From: an uncultured Bacteroidales bacterium
Lineage (GTDB): Bacteria; Bacteroidota; Bacteroidia; Bacteroidales; UBA932
Reading direction: 5' to 3'
DNA length: 31,158 bases
Assembly (NCBI GenBank): GCA_947305045.1
Contig: CAMZCW010000009.1
Span: 1 to 31,158 of the forward strand
Part shown: positions 1-6,923 of the stretch, in pieces
Layout of the letters: every line of letters starts with the position of its first letter
Position numbering within the stretch: position 1 is the stretch's first letter
Notes under the pieces: model-generated
What the model saw: the letters and a program-made list of their open reading frames with translations, nothing else
The model's database searches: none
Told to the model about the DNA's origin: nothing
Program-made: the position numbers and the translations under genes

Positions 1-827
1 CCCAGCTCCCGGAGATGGAACAGAACATCAAGCTGCTCCTGATTCCGGCAGACCCTGACGACAGCAAAAACGCCATGGTGGAAATCCGTGGCGGCACCGG
101 CGGCGACGAAGCCGCCATTTTCGCCGGAGACCTTTTCCGCATGTATCAGCACTTCGCGGAGCGTCGCGGTTGGAAGCTGGAAGTGAGCGACCAGGCTCCC
201 GGCACTTCCGGCGGCTTCAAGCAAATTGTCTTCAAACTGTCCAGCAGCACTGACGGCGTGTACGGCGTCATGAAATACGAATCCGGCGTGCACCGCGTGC
301 AGCGCGTTCCCCAGACGGAAACCCAGGGCCGCATCCAAACCTCGGCCGCCTCGGTGGCCGTTTTCCCGGAAGCCGGCGAGTTCGATATCGAACTGAATCC
401 TGCCGATATCCGCAAGGACCTCTTCTGCGCATCGGGCCCCGGCGGCCAGGGGGTGAACACCACCTACAGCGCTGTTCGCCTCACCCACATTCCTTCCGGT
501 ATTGTGGTGCAGTGTCAGGAGGAGCGTTCCCAGCTCAAGAACCTGGACCGCGCCATGGAAGAGCTCCGTACCCGCCTGTACAACATGGAGCACCAGAAAT
601 ACCTGGACGGCATTGCCGCCAAGCGCAAAACCATGGTGAGCACCGGAGACCGCAGCGCCAAAATCCGCACCTACAACTATCCGCAGGGCCGCGTAACAGA
701 CCACCGCATTGGCTGGAGCATGTACAACCTGCCGGTGTTCATGGACGGTGATATTCAGGAATGTATTGACCAGCTGCAGATTGCGGAAAATGCAGAGCGG
801 CTCAAAGAAGCAGGGGAGGAGGCATAA
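1..827 (+). CDS. prfA: Peptide chain release factor 1 (RF1), 5'-truncated by the window edge
   Basis: RF1 recognises UAA and UAG stop codons in the ribosomal A site and triggers release of the finished protein. The reading frame is open from base 3 (Q-L-P-E before the first Met at base 15), so the gene begins outside the window. About 275 residues are present against roughly 355-360 for the family, so the N-terminal part is missing. Visible landmarks are [19 protein letters not shown], the codon-recognition segment [15 protein letters not shown] with the P-x-T tripeptide expected of RF1 (RF2 has SPF), and the catalytic GGQ loop in [16 protein letters not shown]. The end motif [22 protein letters not shown] is also typical of the family. 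queF starts one base after the stop codon, so the two are probably cotranscribed. Confidence 0.96.
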   Translation, partial: QLPEMEQNIKLLLIPADPDDSKNAMVEIRGGTGGDEAAIFAGDLFRMYQHFAERRGWKLEVSDQAPGTSGGFKQIVFKLSSSTDGVYGVMKYESGVHRVQRVPQTETQGRIQTSAASVAVFPEAGEFDIELNPADIRKDLFCASGPGGQGVNTTYSAVRLTHIPSGIVVQCQEERSQLKNLDRAMEELRTRLYNMEHQKYLDGIAAKRKTMVSTGDRSAKIRTYNYPQGRVTDHRIGWSMYNLPVFMDGDIQECIDQLQIAENAERLKEAGEEA

Positions 828-828
828 G

Positions 829-1284
829 ATGGCACGCAATCCCGAAGAACTCAAGGCGCTGGGCCACAAGGCCGAATACAGCCAGAATTACGCTCCCGAG
901 GTACTGGAAACCTTTGAAAACCAGCACCCGGACAATGACTACTGGGTCCGTTTCAACTGCCCGGAATTCACCACGCTGTGCCCCATCACGGGTCAGCCGG
1001 ACTTTGCCGAAATCCGTATCAGCTATGTGCCGGATGTGAAGATGGTGGAATCCAAATCCCTGAAACTGTACCTGTTCAGCTTCCGCAGCCATGGAGACTT
1101 CCACGAGGACTGCGTGAACACAATCATGAAAGACCTCGTCAAGCTGATGGACCCCAAGTACATTGAAGTGACAGGCTTCTTTACGCCCCGCGGCGGCATC
1201 TCCATCTACCCTTACGCCAATTACGGCCGTCCGGGTACCAAGTGGGAGCAGCTGGCTTGGGAACGGTTAGCCAAACACGAATAG
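829..1284 (+). CDS. queF: NADPH-dependent 7-cyano-7-deazaguanine reductase QueF (type I)
   Basis: QueF reduces preQ0 (7-cyano-7-deazaguanine) to preQ1 in queuosine tRNA-modification synthesis. The protein is 151 residues, the size of the single-domain type I enzymes. The thioimide-forming cysteine is C51 in [13 protein letters not shown], with the partner aspartate D58. The NADPH-binding QueF motif is [13 protein letters not shown] (from E74), and the SHGDFHEDC segment supplies H92 and E93. I chose the ATG at 829, one base after the prfA stop, because the protein begins [13 protein letters not shown] longer in-frame start at 709 would lie inside prfA and is rejected. Its stop codon abuts the stop codon of the opposing fabZ gene with no spacer. 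Confidence 0.95.
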   Translation: MARNPEELKALGHKAEYSQNYAPEVLETFENQHPDNDYWVRFNCPEFTTLCPITGQPDFAEIRISYVPDVKMVESKSLKLYLFSFRSHGDFHEDCVNTIMKDLVKLMDPKYIEVTGFFTPRGGISIYPYANYGRPGTKWEQLAWERLAKHE

Positions 1285-1704
1285 TTATTCCTGCGGCACC
1301 AGGGCCACGGTGATACGGGCCTGGGCGGCGCGTTTGCCCGCTACGGAAAGCTGGGCGTCGCACACATAGATGTTGCCTTTATGGTCTATAAGCCGGGCGG
1401 TGATTGCACACTCATCGCCCGGTTTTACTGTACTGCGGAACTTCACGGCGTCCAGTCCCCGGTACAGGGCCAGGTTTCCCGGAAGGTCTTCCATAAACAG
1501 CGGAAAGCAGGACTGGGCCATAATCTCGCACAGGATAACTCCCGGAACAATGGGGTTGCCCGGGAAGTGCCCCTCACAGAAAAACGGTTTTTCCGGAATG
1601 GTGAAACGGGCGAGGGAAGAGCCGTCTTCCAGGAGCTCCGCCTCATCCAGCAGAAGCATGGGCTCCCGGTGGGGAATATGGGATTTTATTTCTTCTTTGT
1701 TCAT
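1285..1704 (-). CDS. fabZ: 3-hydroxyacyl-ACP dehydratase, FabZ-type hotdog protein
   Basis: This protein dehydrates 3-hydroxyacyl-ACP to trans-2-enoyl-ACP in the type II fatty-acid elongation cycle. It is 139 residues, a single hotdog fold. The active-site signature GHFPGNPIVPGVILCEIMAQ gives the catalytic His46 and Glu60, and the N-terminal IPHREPMLLLDE is typical of FabZ. It is the last gene of a fabK-fabF-fabZ operon: its ATG overlaps the fabF stop codon as ATGA, so translation is probably coupled. In many Bacteroidetes a second FabZ domain is fused to LpxC, so this stand-alone copy may not be the only one in the genome. A role in a secondary acyl pathway cannot be excluded, but the fabK neighbour favours housekeeping fatty-acid synthesis. 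Confidence 0.9.
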   Translation of the reverse strand: MNKEEIKSHIPHREPMLLLDEAELLEDGSSLARFTIPEKPFFCEGHFPGNPIVPGVILCEIMAQSCFPLFMEDLPGNLALYRGLDAVKFRSTVKPGDECAITARLIDHKGNIYVCDAQLSVAGKRAAQARITVALVPQE

Positions 1705-2957
1705 CCTTCAAACGGCCTGAAGGCCAGGCAGGCGTTGTGCCCGCCAAAGCCAAAGGAATTGGAAAGTCCCAGGGTGAGCGGTGCCTTCACGGCCACATTG
1801 GGGGTGTAGTCCAGGTCGCATTCCGGGTCCGGGGTGTCCAGGTTGATGGTAGGAGGGCAAATGCCTTCTTTCAGCGCCATGATGGTAGCGATGGCTTCTG
1901 CACCGCCGGCCGCTCCGAACATGTGTCCGGTCATGGACTTGGTGGAGGAGATATGTGCCTGATAGGCAAAGTCGCCCAGGGCCAGTTTGCAGGCGATGGT
2001 TTCCGCAACGTCGTTCAAGTGTGTACCGGTGCCGTGGGCGTTGATGTACAAAGTGTCCTTGGCTGCATTGAAACCGGCCTCCGCGAGTGCGTCCTGGATG
2101 GACCGTGCCTGGGTGCTGCCGTCCGGTCGGGGAGCGGTGGCATGGAAGGCATCACAGGTGTTCCCGTATCCGACAATTTCACCGTAGATGGTGGCTCCGC
2201 GCTCCTGCGCATGCTCCAGCGACTCCAGTATGAGCACGGCGGCGCCGTCTCCCATTACGAAGCCCTGCCGGTTGGCATTGAAAGGAAGTGATGCGTACTT
2301 GGGATTGGTAGCACGGGTGAGGGCTTTGGCGTTGAAAAAGCCGGCTATCCCGAGCCGGATAGAGGAATGCTCGGAGCCTCCGGCGATGATGGCATCTGCG
2401 TAGCCGTGACGGACGGCGCGAAATGCCTCCCCAATGCAGTGGGAGGAGGTGGCACAGGCCGTCACAATGTCCAGGCACGGACCCTCTGCATGGTGCTTGA
2501 TGGCCACATGTCCGGCGGCGATATTGGAAATCATGGTTGCAATGAACAGCGGCGAGATCCACTTGCCGGAAGGGTCTTCCAGCATTTTCTGGGTTTCCCG
2601 GTACTGCACCTCAAAACCGCCGATGCCGGACCCTACATACACGCCCAGGCGGTAAGGGTCGATATTGGCGTCTTCGCCCTCCGAACGCAGTCCGGACTGT
2701 TGCATCGCCTGCCAGGCGGCAGCCATGGCATACAAGGTAAAGTGGTCCTGCTTGCGGATGAACGGTTTATCCATGCCAAACTTTTCCGGGTCAAAGTCTT
2801 TCACTTTGCCGGCGAAGGTAACGGGCATGTCCTTGAATTCTTCTACATAGTCAATGCCGCAGACACCGTTTTTCAGGTTGTTCCAATAGGTGTCCAAATC
2901 TTGTCCTACGGACGAGATGATACCCATTCCGGTTATCACAACTCTCTTGGGATCCAT
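1701..2957 (-). CDS. fabF: 3-oxoacyl-ACP synthase II (beta-ketoacyl-ACP synthase)
   Basis: FabF condenses malonyl-ACP with acyl-ACP to extend fatty acids by two carbons. The 418-residue length and the start MDPKRVVITGMGIISSVGQD match the family. The Cys-His-His catalytic triad is visible as C168 (VTACATSSHCIGEA), H308 (INAHGTGTHLNDVAE) and H345 (SSTKSMTGHMFGAAGG), together with the conserved K340. The C-terminal glycine-rich loop NSFGFGGHNACLAF is intact. It lies 2 bp downstream of fabK and overlaps fabZ by 4 bp, so the three genes encode successive steps of the elongation cycle in one transcript. No acyl carrier protein gene is nearby. Some Bacteroidetes use FabF-like enzymes for aryl polyenes or flexirubins, but no such genes are present here. 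Confidence 0.93.
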   Translation of the reverse strand: MDPKRVVITGMGIISSVGQDLDTYWNNLKNGVCGIDYVEEFKDMPVTFAGKVKDFDPEKFGMDKPFIRKQDHFTLYAMAAAWQAMQQSGLRSEGEDANIDPYRLGVYVGSGIGGFEVQYRETQKMLEDPSGKWISPLFIATMISNIAAGHVAIKHHAEGPCLDIVTACATSSHCIGEAFRAVRHGYADAIIAGGSEHSSIRLGIAGFFNAKALTRATNPKYASLPFNANRQGFVMGDGAAVLILESLEHAQERGATIYGEIVGYGNTCDAFHATAPRPDGSTQARSIQDALAEAGFNAAKDTLYINAHGTGTHLNDVAETIACKLALGDFAYQAHISSTKSMTGHMFGAAGGAEAIATIMALKEGICPPTINLDTPDPECDLDYTPNVAVKAPLTLGLSNSFGFGGHNACLAFRPFEG

Positions 2958-2959
2958 AT

Positions 2960-3901
2960 CTATATCAGTTCTTTAGCATGGGCGAGCGCCTGCTGGGCAC
3001 CGTCCATGATGTCATTTACTATACTTTCTGCGCTCTGGCACTGCTTGAGCATGCCGGCAACCTCTCCCGCCAGGAAACAGCCCCCGGCAAGGTCTCCGTC
3101 AAAGACGGCCTTTTTGAGGGAACCCGTGCCAAAGGCGCGGATTTCATCGGCAGGAACGTTCCCGGCCTCCATTTTGGCAAACTGCTTGGAAAAGGGCGTT
3201 TTGAGGCTGCGCACGGCGTCTCCGAGGCTTTTCCCCGTGACCATGGTGCTCACGTCCGAGGCTTTGATGAGGCGCTCCTTGTAAGTGGGGTGCACGCGGC
3301 ATTCGTGGGCTAGCAGGAAACGCGTGCCCACCTGTACGCCGCAGGCGCCCAGCATGAAGGCTGCGGCCGCACCGCGACCGTCTGCGATGCCGCCGGCTGC
3401 CAGCACGGGAATGTGTACGGCGTCAACTACTTGCGGAACCAGGGCCATGGTGTGGGTGTCTCCCACGTGGCCACCGGACTCCGCGCCTTCTGCGATGACG
3501 GCCGTTGCACCCAGCTCCTCCATCTTGAGGGCATAGGCCACGGATGCCACCACCGGAATAACGCGGATGCCTGCCTTGAGCCATTGTTCCATATACGGGG
3601 CGGGGGAGCCGGCGCCGGTTGTGAGAATGGTAACGCCTTCTTCCACCACCAGGTTGGCAATTTCTGCCGCGTTGGGGGCGGCCAGCATGATGTTTACGCC
3701 AAAGGGTTTATCCGTGAGCGTACGGGCCTTGCGGATTTCTGCCCGCACGGCCTCCGTCTCTGCGTTGATGGAGGAAATGAGACCCAGACCGCCGGCGTTG
3801 GATACGGCTGCCGCCAGAGAGGCATCCGCAATCCAGGCCATCCCGCCTTGGAAGATGGGCTTTTCAATGCCCAGTATATCACATAGTTGGCTTCGTATCA
3901 T
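2960..3901 (-). CDS. fabK: Enoyl-ACP reductase II, FMN-dependent (FabK / nitronate monooxygenase-like)
   Basis: FabK reduces enoyl-ACP with NAD(P)H and FMN, the last step of the elongation cycle. It is unrelated to FabI and is known in studied species to be insensitive to triclosan. The 313-residue protein is a TIM-barrel flavoprotein: the N-terminal IFQGGMAWIADASLAAAVSN, AEGAESGGHVGDTHT with the catalytic His at about 145, and the phosphate-binding PVLAAGGIADGRGAAAAFMLGA and GVQVGTRFLLAHE loops all fit FabK. A nitronate monooxygenase cannot be excluded by sequence alone, but placement directly before fabF and fabZ argues strongly for FabK. A perfect TATCTTTG -7 box lies 10 bp before the ATG, in the 24 bp gap after the DUF4293 gene. 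Confidence 0.9.
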   Translation of the reverse strand: MIRSQLCDILGIEKPIFQGGMAWIADASLAAAVSNAGGLGLISSINAETEAVRAEIRKARTLTDKPFGVNIMLAAPNAAEIANLVVEEGVTILTTGAGSPAPYMEQWLKAGIRVIPVVASVAYALKMEELGATAVIAEGAESGGHVGDTHTMALVPQVVDAVHIPVLAAGGIADGRGAAAAFMLGACGVQVGTRFLLAHECRVHPTYKERLIKASDVSTMVTGKSLGDAVRSLKTPFSKQFAKMEAGNVPADEIRAFGTGSLKKAVFDGDLAGGCFLAGEVAGMLKQCQSAESIVNDIMDGAQQALAHAKELI

Positions 3902-3911
3902 AAAAAGTTTG

Positions 3912-3919
3912 CAAAGATA
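3912..3919 (-). promoter_or_regulatory. Bacteroidetes -7 box for the fabKFZ operon
   Basis: On the minus strand this reads TATCTTTG, a perfect match to the TAnnTTTG box of the Bacteroidetes primary sigma factor. It ends 10 bases before the fabK ATG, predicting a leader of only about 6-7 nt. No convincing -33 TTTG was found at the usual distance. Confidence 0.6.
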
Positions 3920-3925
3920 CGAAAA

Positions 3926-4363
3926 TTATTTCTTTTTACGATGGGCGCGGCGCTCCCGCACGCGATAAGCGCTCTCCACCACCAGCTGGTCCTGGTAGCA
4001 CCCGCGGGCAGCGAGCATATTGCAAATAAAGACGATAAGCGGGAAAATAACGGTCCAGCTGAACACGGGGCCTTCAAAGCTGAAGTACATCCAGGCCAGC
4101 CAGCCCTGCATACCCAGGGCGACGATGGCGGAAAGTACGGCCAGGCGCATTTGCAGGATACGGGATTTGTACACCACCAGCGCCAGGGCCACCAGGGCGG
4201 TAAGGATGCCCAGGAGGATGCCGAAATACGGTTTTTGGAGCTGCCAGTAGGAGACGCGCACCAGTCCGTCCGGGTCCGATACGGTATAGGCGGTGCTAAA
4301 ACAGAGGGCGGCCAGCAGGGCGGCGGAGATTAGCAGATATAAGGTTTGAATTCTTTGCCACAT
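3926..4363 (-). CDS. DUF4293 family four-helix membrane protein
   Basis: The function is unknown. The 145-residue protein starts MWQRIQTLYLLISAALLAAL, the typical opening of DUF4293 proteins found in Bacteroidetes. It has four predicted membrane segments, at roughly residues 7-27, 45-64, 72-92 and 98-118. It ends with a cytoplasmic-looking basic tail (DQLVVESAYRVRERRAHRKKK) that resembles the conserved end of that family. It is transcribed divergently from the nucleotidyltransferase gene and sits 24 bp before fabK, which has its own promoter. A TATCTTCG box on the minus strand at 4383-4390 could drive it. Family assignment rests on memory of the motif pattern. Confidence 0.68.
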   Translation of the reverse strand: MWQRIQTLYLLISAALLAALCFSTAYTVSDPDGLVRVSYWQLQKPYFGILLGILTALVALALVVYKSRILQMRLAVLSAIVALGMQGWLAWMYFSFEGPVFSWTVIFPLIVFICNMLAARGCYQDQLVVESAYRVRERRAHRKKK

Positions 4364-4382
4364 AATAATTCGTTTTTCTTTG

Positions 4383-4390
4383 CGAAGATA
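4383..4390 (-). promoter_or_regulatory. Probable -7 box for the DUF4293 gene
   Basis: The minus strand reads TATCTTCG, one base off the TAnnTTTG consensus. It lies 19 bases before the ATG at 4363. It shares an 85 bp divergent intergenic region with the promoter of the nucleotidyltransferase operon. Confidence 0.4.
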
Positions 4391-4405
4391 CTCATTTTTT
4401 TTGAG

Positions 4406-4413
4406 TATATTTG
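4406..4413 (+). promoter_or_regulatory. -7 box for the nucleotidyltransferase-CPBP-ftsB operon
   Basis: TATATTTG matches TAnnTTTG and lies 35 bases before the ATG at 4449. A TTTG at 4379-4382 could be the -33 element, but the spacing of 23 bp is slightly longer than the usual 19-21. Confidence 0.55.
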
Positions 4414-4448
4414 TACTCCTATGGATTTAAACTAAAATACCACATACT

Positions 4449-5381
4449 ATGAAACCCACCTTACTTGTACTTGCAGCTGGAATGGGCAGCCGTTACGGCG
4501 GCCTCAAACAGATGGACGGCCTGGGCCCCCACGGAGAAACCATCATCGACTACAGCATCCACGATGCCGTAGAGGCTGGTTTTGGCAAAGTAGTGTACAT
4601 TGTCCGCGAGGCTTTCAAGGCCGATATGGAAGCCCATGTCAAGCAAAGATATGCCGGCGTAAAAGCATGCGACGGCCAGCCCCTGGAGTTTGTCTTCGTC
4701 ACCCAGGAACTGGATAAGATTCCTGCTCCCTTCACCGTGCCGGAGGGCCGCGTAAAGCCCTGGGGAACCGCCCATGCCGTGCTCATGGCCAAGGATGTCA
4801 TCCACGAACCCTTCGCCGTCATCAACGGGGACGATTTTTACGGGAAGGAGTCCTTCCAAATCCTGGCCCGGTGGTGCAAGGCCCACGAGGCAAGCAGCGG
4901 GCAGTACTGTATTGTGGGCTTTGAACTGGAAAACACCCTGAGTGAGAACGGCAGCGTGTCCCGCGGCATTTGCTCCTATGACCAGGCTGGCAACCTCACG
5001 GATATTGCAGAGCATCTGGAAATTGCCCGGGAGGCCAACGGCAAGGTGTACGGCAACAATTCCGTGAACGGGGAGAATCATGTGGAACTGGAGGCCAAAG
5101 CCCTGTGCTCCATGAATATGTGGGGTTTCACCCCGGACTATTTTACCAAGAGCGCAGAAATTTTCAAGACATTCCTTCAGGAGCATATCTCCGAGCCCAA
5201 GAAAGAATATTACATCCCCTATGCCGTGGATGTGATTGTCAAGTCCGGCAAGGGGGCCTGCGAAGTACTTTCCACCCCGTCCCACTGGTTCGGTGTCACC
5301 TATAAGGAAGACCGTCCCGGTGTGGTAGCCAAGTTCGCAGAACTGGTGGCAAAAGGCGTTTATCCCAGCCCGTTGTATTAA
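4449..5381 (+). CDS. Sugar-phosphate nucleotidyltransferase family protein
   Basis: The 310-residue protein belongs to the NTP-transferase fold (RmlA/GlmU-like), which joins a nucleoside triphosphate to a sugar phosphate. The nucleotide-binding signature is near the N-terminus: VLAAGMGSRYGGLKQMDGLG, a variant of GxGxR...PK in which the usual proline before lysine is replaced (GLKQ). A metal-binding segment AVINGDDFYGKES follows at about residues 123-135. Similar proteins are common in Bacteroides but the substrate is not known to me, so no gene symbol is given. It is first in an operon with a CPBP protease and an FtsB-like protein, which suggests an envelope role but does not prove one. Confidence 0.8.
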   Translation: MKPTLLVLAAGMGSRYGGLKQMDGLGPHGETIIDYSIHDAVEAGFGKVVYIVREAFKADMEAHVKQRYAGVKACDGQPLEFVFVTQELDKIPAPFTVPEGRVKPWGTAHAVLMAKDVIHEPFAVINGDDFYGKESFQILARWCKAHEASSGQYCIVGFELENTLSENGSVSRGICSYDQAGNLTDIAEHLEIAREANGKVYGNNSVNGENHVELEAKALCSMNMWGFTPDYFTKSAEIFKTFLQEHISEPKKEYYIPYAVDVIVKSGKGACEVLSTPSHWFGVTYKEDRPGVVAKFAELVAKGVYPSPLY

Positions 5382-5393
5382 GAGTCCTCCTTT

Positions 5394-5423
5394 TGTCATT
5401 CTGAGCCAAGTCGAAGAATCTCT
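5394..5423 (+). repeat. Short interspersed repeat of the GTCATnnnGA...GAnnATCTC family
   Basis: This 30 bp sequence begins TGTCATTCTGAGCC and ends GAAGAATCTCT. It is of the kind scattered in many Bacteroidales genomes. It ends at the base before the CPBP ATG, so it forms that gene's whole immediate leader. Related copies are at 14833-14868 (before murC) and 24552-24581 (inside rsmH). Confidence 0.65.
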
Positions 5424-6335
5424 ATGAAGCTATTTGCCCGAAAAGTCAACAATTATAGCCTGTATGCCTCTCACGCCTGGTATGTGCCGGGCGTGAAGGG
5501 TATGTTCGGCCTGCTGGGCTGGTTCCTGCTGGGAAACCTCCTGGGTGGGGTAGTTCAAATGATTTTTTCCTCTTTCCTGCCCATGGACCTGGTCATGCAG
5601 TATTCCATGCTGGTGGTGTATCCGCTCTCCTTTGTCCCGGCCATGATCTACGCTGCCCAGCAAAGCCAGCGCAACAGCCTGTTCGAGACCGGTTACAAGC
5701 TCAGTTCCAACAACTTCGGCCGGTTCAAGGGGTGGCAAATCGCCCTGGTTACCGTGGCGCTTACCTTTGCCACCATGATAGGGGCCGATCTCCCCAATTA
5801 CTGGAACTACAAGCTCACTACACTTGTGCCCGGCATGCAGTCCTTCTATGACCTTATCACGGAACTCATGCGCCAGATGACCACCGGCCCGCTGTGGAGC
5901 AGTTTCCTTTTGGTGGCCATCTTTGCGCCCATCTTTGAGGAGTGGCTGTGCCGCGGCATGGTGCTGCGCGGCCTCCTTGCGCACCTCAAACCCGGCTGGG
6001 CCATTGTGGTGAGCGCCCTGTTTTTCGCCATCATCCACATGAACCCCTGGCAGGCGCTCAATGCCTTTATCATTGGCGTGGTCATGGGCTATGTGTACTA
6101 CAAGACCGGCAACCTCTGGCTCACCATGCTTATGCACTTTGTGAACAATGGTACATCGGTTATCCTGTCCCAGTTCCCTTCTCTTGCGGAGGCGGATTTC
6201 TGGATGGACATGATGCCCCGGAGCACATATACGGCCATTTATGTGGGCGGATTGGTGCTGCTCTGTGTGTGCCTATGGGTATTCCGCAGCATTCCGCTGG
6301 CGCAAAAGCGGGGCAATATCGACACTGTAGAATGA
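5424..6335 (+). CDS. CPBP family intramembrane metalloprotease (CAAX protease/Abi domain)
   Basis: The 303-residue integral membrane protein carries the three motifs of the CPBP (CAAX-processing, bacteriocin-processing, Abi) family. They are EEWLCRG (E172, E173 and R177; EExxxR), FAIIHMNPWQ (H205; FxxxH) and MHFVNNGTS (H238 and N242). These residues form the glutamate/histidine zinc site within membrane helices. Hydrophobic segments cover about residues 27-50, 60-78, 105-122, 158-172, 192-205, 212-240 and 270-293. The physiological substrate in Bacteroidetes is not known. The start codon follows directly after an interspersed repeat, and the FtsB-like gene begins 7 bp after the stop. No alternative start upstream gives a better N-terminus. 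Confidence 0.87.
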   Translation: MKLFARKVNNYSLYASHAWYVPGVKGMFGLLGWFLLGNLLGGVVQMIFSSFLPMDLVMQYSMLVVYPLSFVPAMIYAAQQSQRNSLFETGYKLSSNNFGRFKGWQIALVTVALTFATMIGADLPNYWNYKLTTLVPGMQSFYDLITELMRQMTTGPLWSSFLLVAIFAPIFEEWLCRGMVLRGLLAHLKPGWAIVVSALFFAIIHMNPWQALNAFIIGVVMGYVYYKTGNLWLTMLMHFVNNGTSVILSQFPSLAEADFWMDMMPRSTYTAIYVGGLVLLCVCLWVFRSIPLAQKRGNIDTVE

Positions 6336-6342
6336 TAAACGT

Positions 6343-6669
6343 ATGGAAGAGGAAGTCCCCATCAAGAAAGACCGCTGGGCCTGGCTCAAGCGCAGCGACC
6401 ACAATTACCTGCTCCCATTCGTGATTGTGGTCACTACCGTGGTAGCACTTTGGCTCCTGTTTTTTGCGCACAACAGTGTACTCAACTGGGTGCGTGCCAG
6501 CGTGGAGGTAAAGGCGCAGGAAAAGGAAATGGCCCGTCTCCAAAGCGAGATAGATGCCATGGACCACGAGATAGACGCCCTGCGCAACAACCGGGATTCC
6601 CTGGAATCCTTCGCGCGCGACACCTATCACTTCGCCTCCCCCGGGGACGACGTCTATATCCTGGAATAA
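6343..6669 (+). CDS. ftsB: FtsB/DivIC-like septum formation initiator protein
   Basis: This is a small bitopic division protein of 108 residues. A short cytoplasmic N-terminus (about 22 residues) is followed by one transmembrane helix at about 24-43 (LLPFVIVVTTVVALWLLFFA). A periplasmic coiled coil follows at about 55-88 (VEVKAQEKEMARLQSEIDAM and beyond). The end YHFASPGDDVYILE resembles the conserved DivIC/FtsB tail, where a tyrosine or arginine precedes P-G-[DE]. It should form the FtsQ-FtsL-FtsB sub-complex with the FtsQ and FtsL encoded in the dcw operon on the other strand. It is last in its operon, and a hairpin at 6715-6743 follows. Confidence 0.85.
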   Translation: MEEEVPIKKDRWAWLKRSDHNYLLPFVIVVTTVVALWLLFFAHNSVLNWVRASVEVKAQEKEMARLQSEIDAMDHEIDALRNNRDSLESFARDTYHFASPGDDVYILE

Positions 6670-6714
6670 AAGTTTGTGACAGTCAACAGTTTGTAAATCA
6701 GCGCAATACATAGT

Positions 6715-6743
6715 AATCCTCGTTCGAAATCTGAACGAGGATT
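6715..6743 (+). terminator. Hairpin downstream of ftsB, possible terminator
   Basis: A perfect 11 bp inverted repeat AATCCTCGTTC / GAACGAGGATT has a 7-base loop (GAAATCT), 45 bp after the ftsB stop. It is followed by ATTATCT rather than a clean T-run, so termination is likely but not certain. Confidence 0.5.
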
Positions 6744-6813
6744 ATTATCTAAGCAGCTCTGTGTCAGTTTGTTACCGGTCACTTAAAAGAGGCCCTTCCG
6801 ATGATGGAACTGG

Positions 6814-6918
6814 GCATACCCCTGCGCACAATACGGGTCGATTCCGCGCTTAGGATGAGGCGACAGCATACACCCCCGCATAAAAAGCATGGTTTCTGTG
6901 CGGGGGTGTATGCTGTTT
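6814..6918 (+). repeat. 105 bp hairpin-bearing intergenic repeat, copy A
   Basis: This copy aligns without gaps to the reverse complement of 9695-9799, with about 92 of 105 bases identical by hand count. It contains three GCATACnCCC-type motifs: one direct copy at the left end (GCATACCCCTGCGCACA) and two that form a perfect 17 bp stem, CAGCATACACCCCCGCA (6864-6880) with its complement at 6899-6915, around an 18-base loop. The middle holds a conserved segment ending GCTTAGGATGAGGCGA (6836-6863 region). It lies in the convergent gap between ftsB and gltX, 5 bp from the gltX stop, and may serve as a bidirectional terminator. Confidence 0.8.
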
Positions 6919-6923
6919 GCGGG

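Noticed and set aside
4449..5381. Naming the nucleotidyltransferase as RmlA or GlmU
   Set aside because: The signature differs (GGLKQ in place of the usual PK), and no hexapeptide-repeat domain or dTDP-sugar gene is present, so a specific name would be a guess.
6711..6745. tRNA-like T-arm (GTTCGAAATC) after ftsB
   Set aside because: The sequence is an 11 bp perfect hairpin, the loop is GAAATCT rather than a T-loop, and no acceptor, D or anticodon arms can be folded around it.
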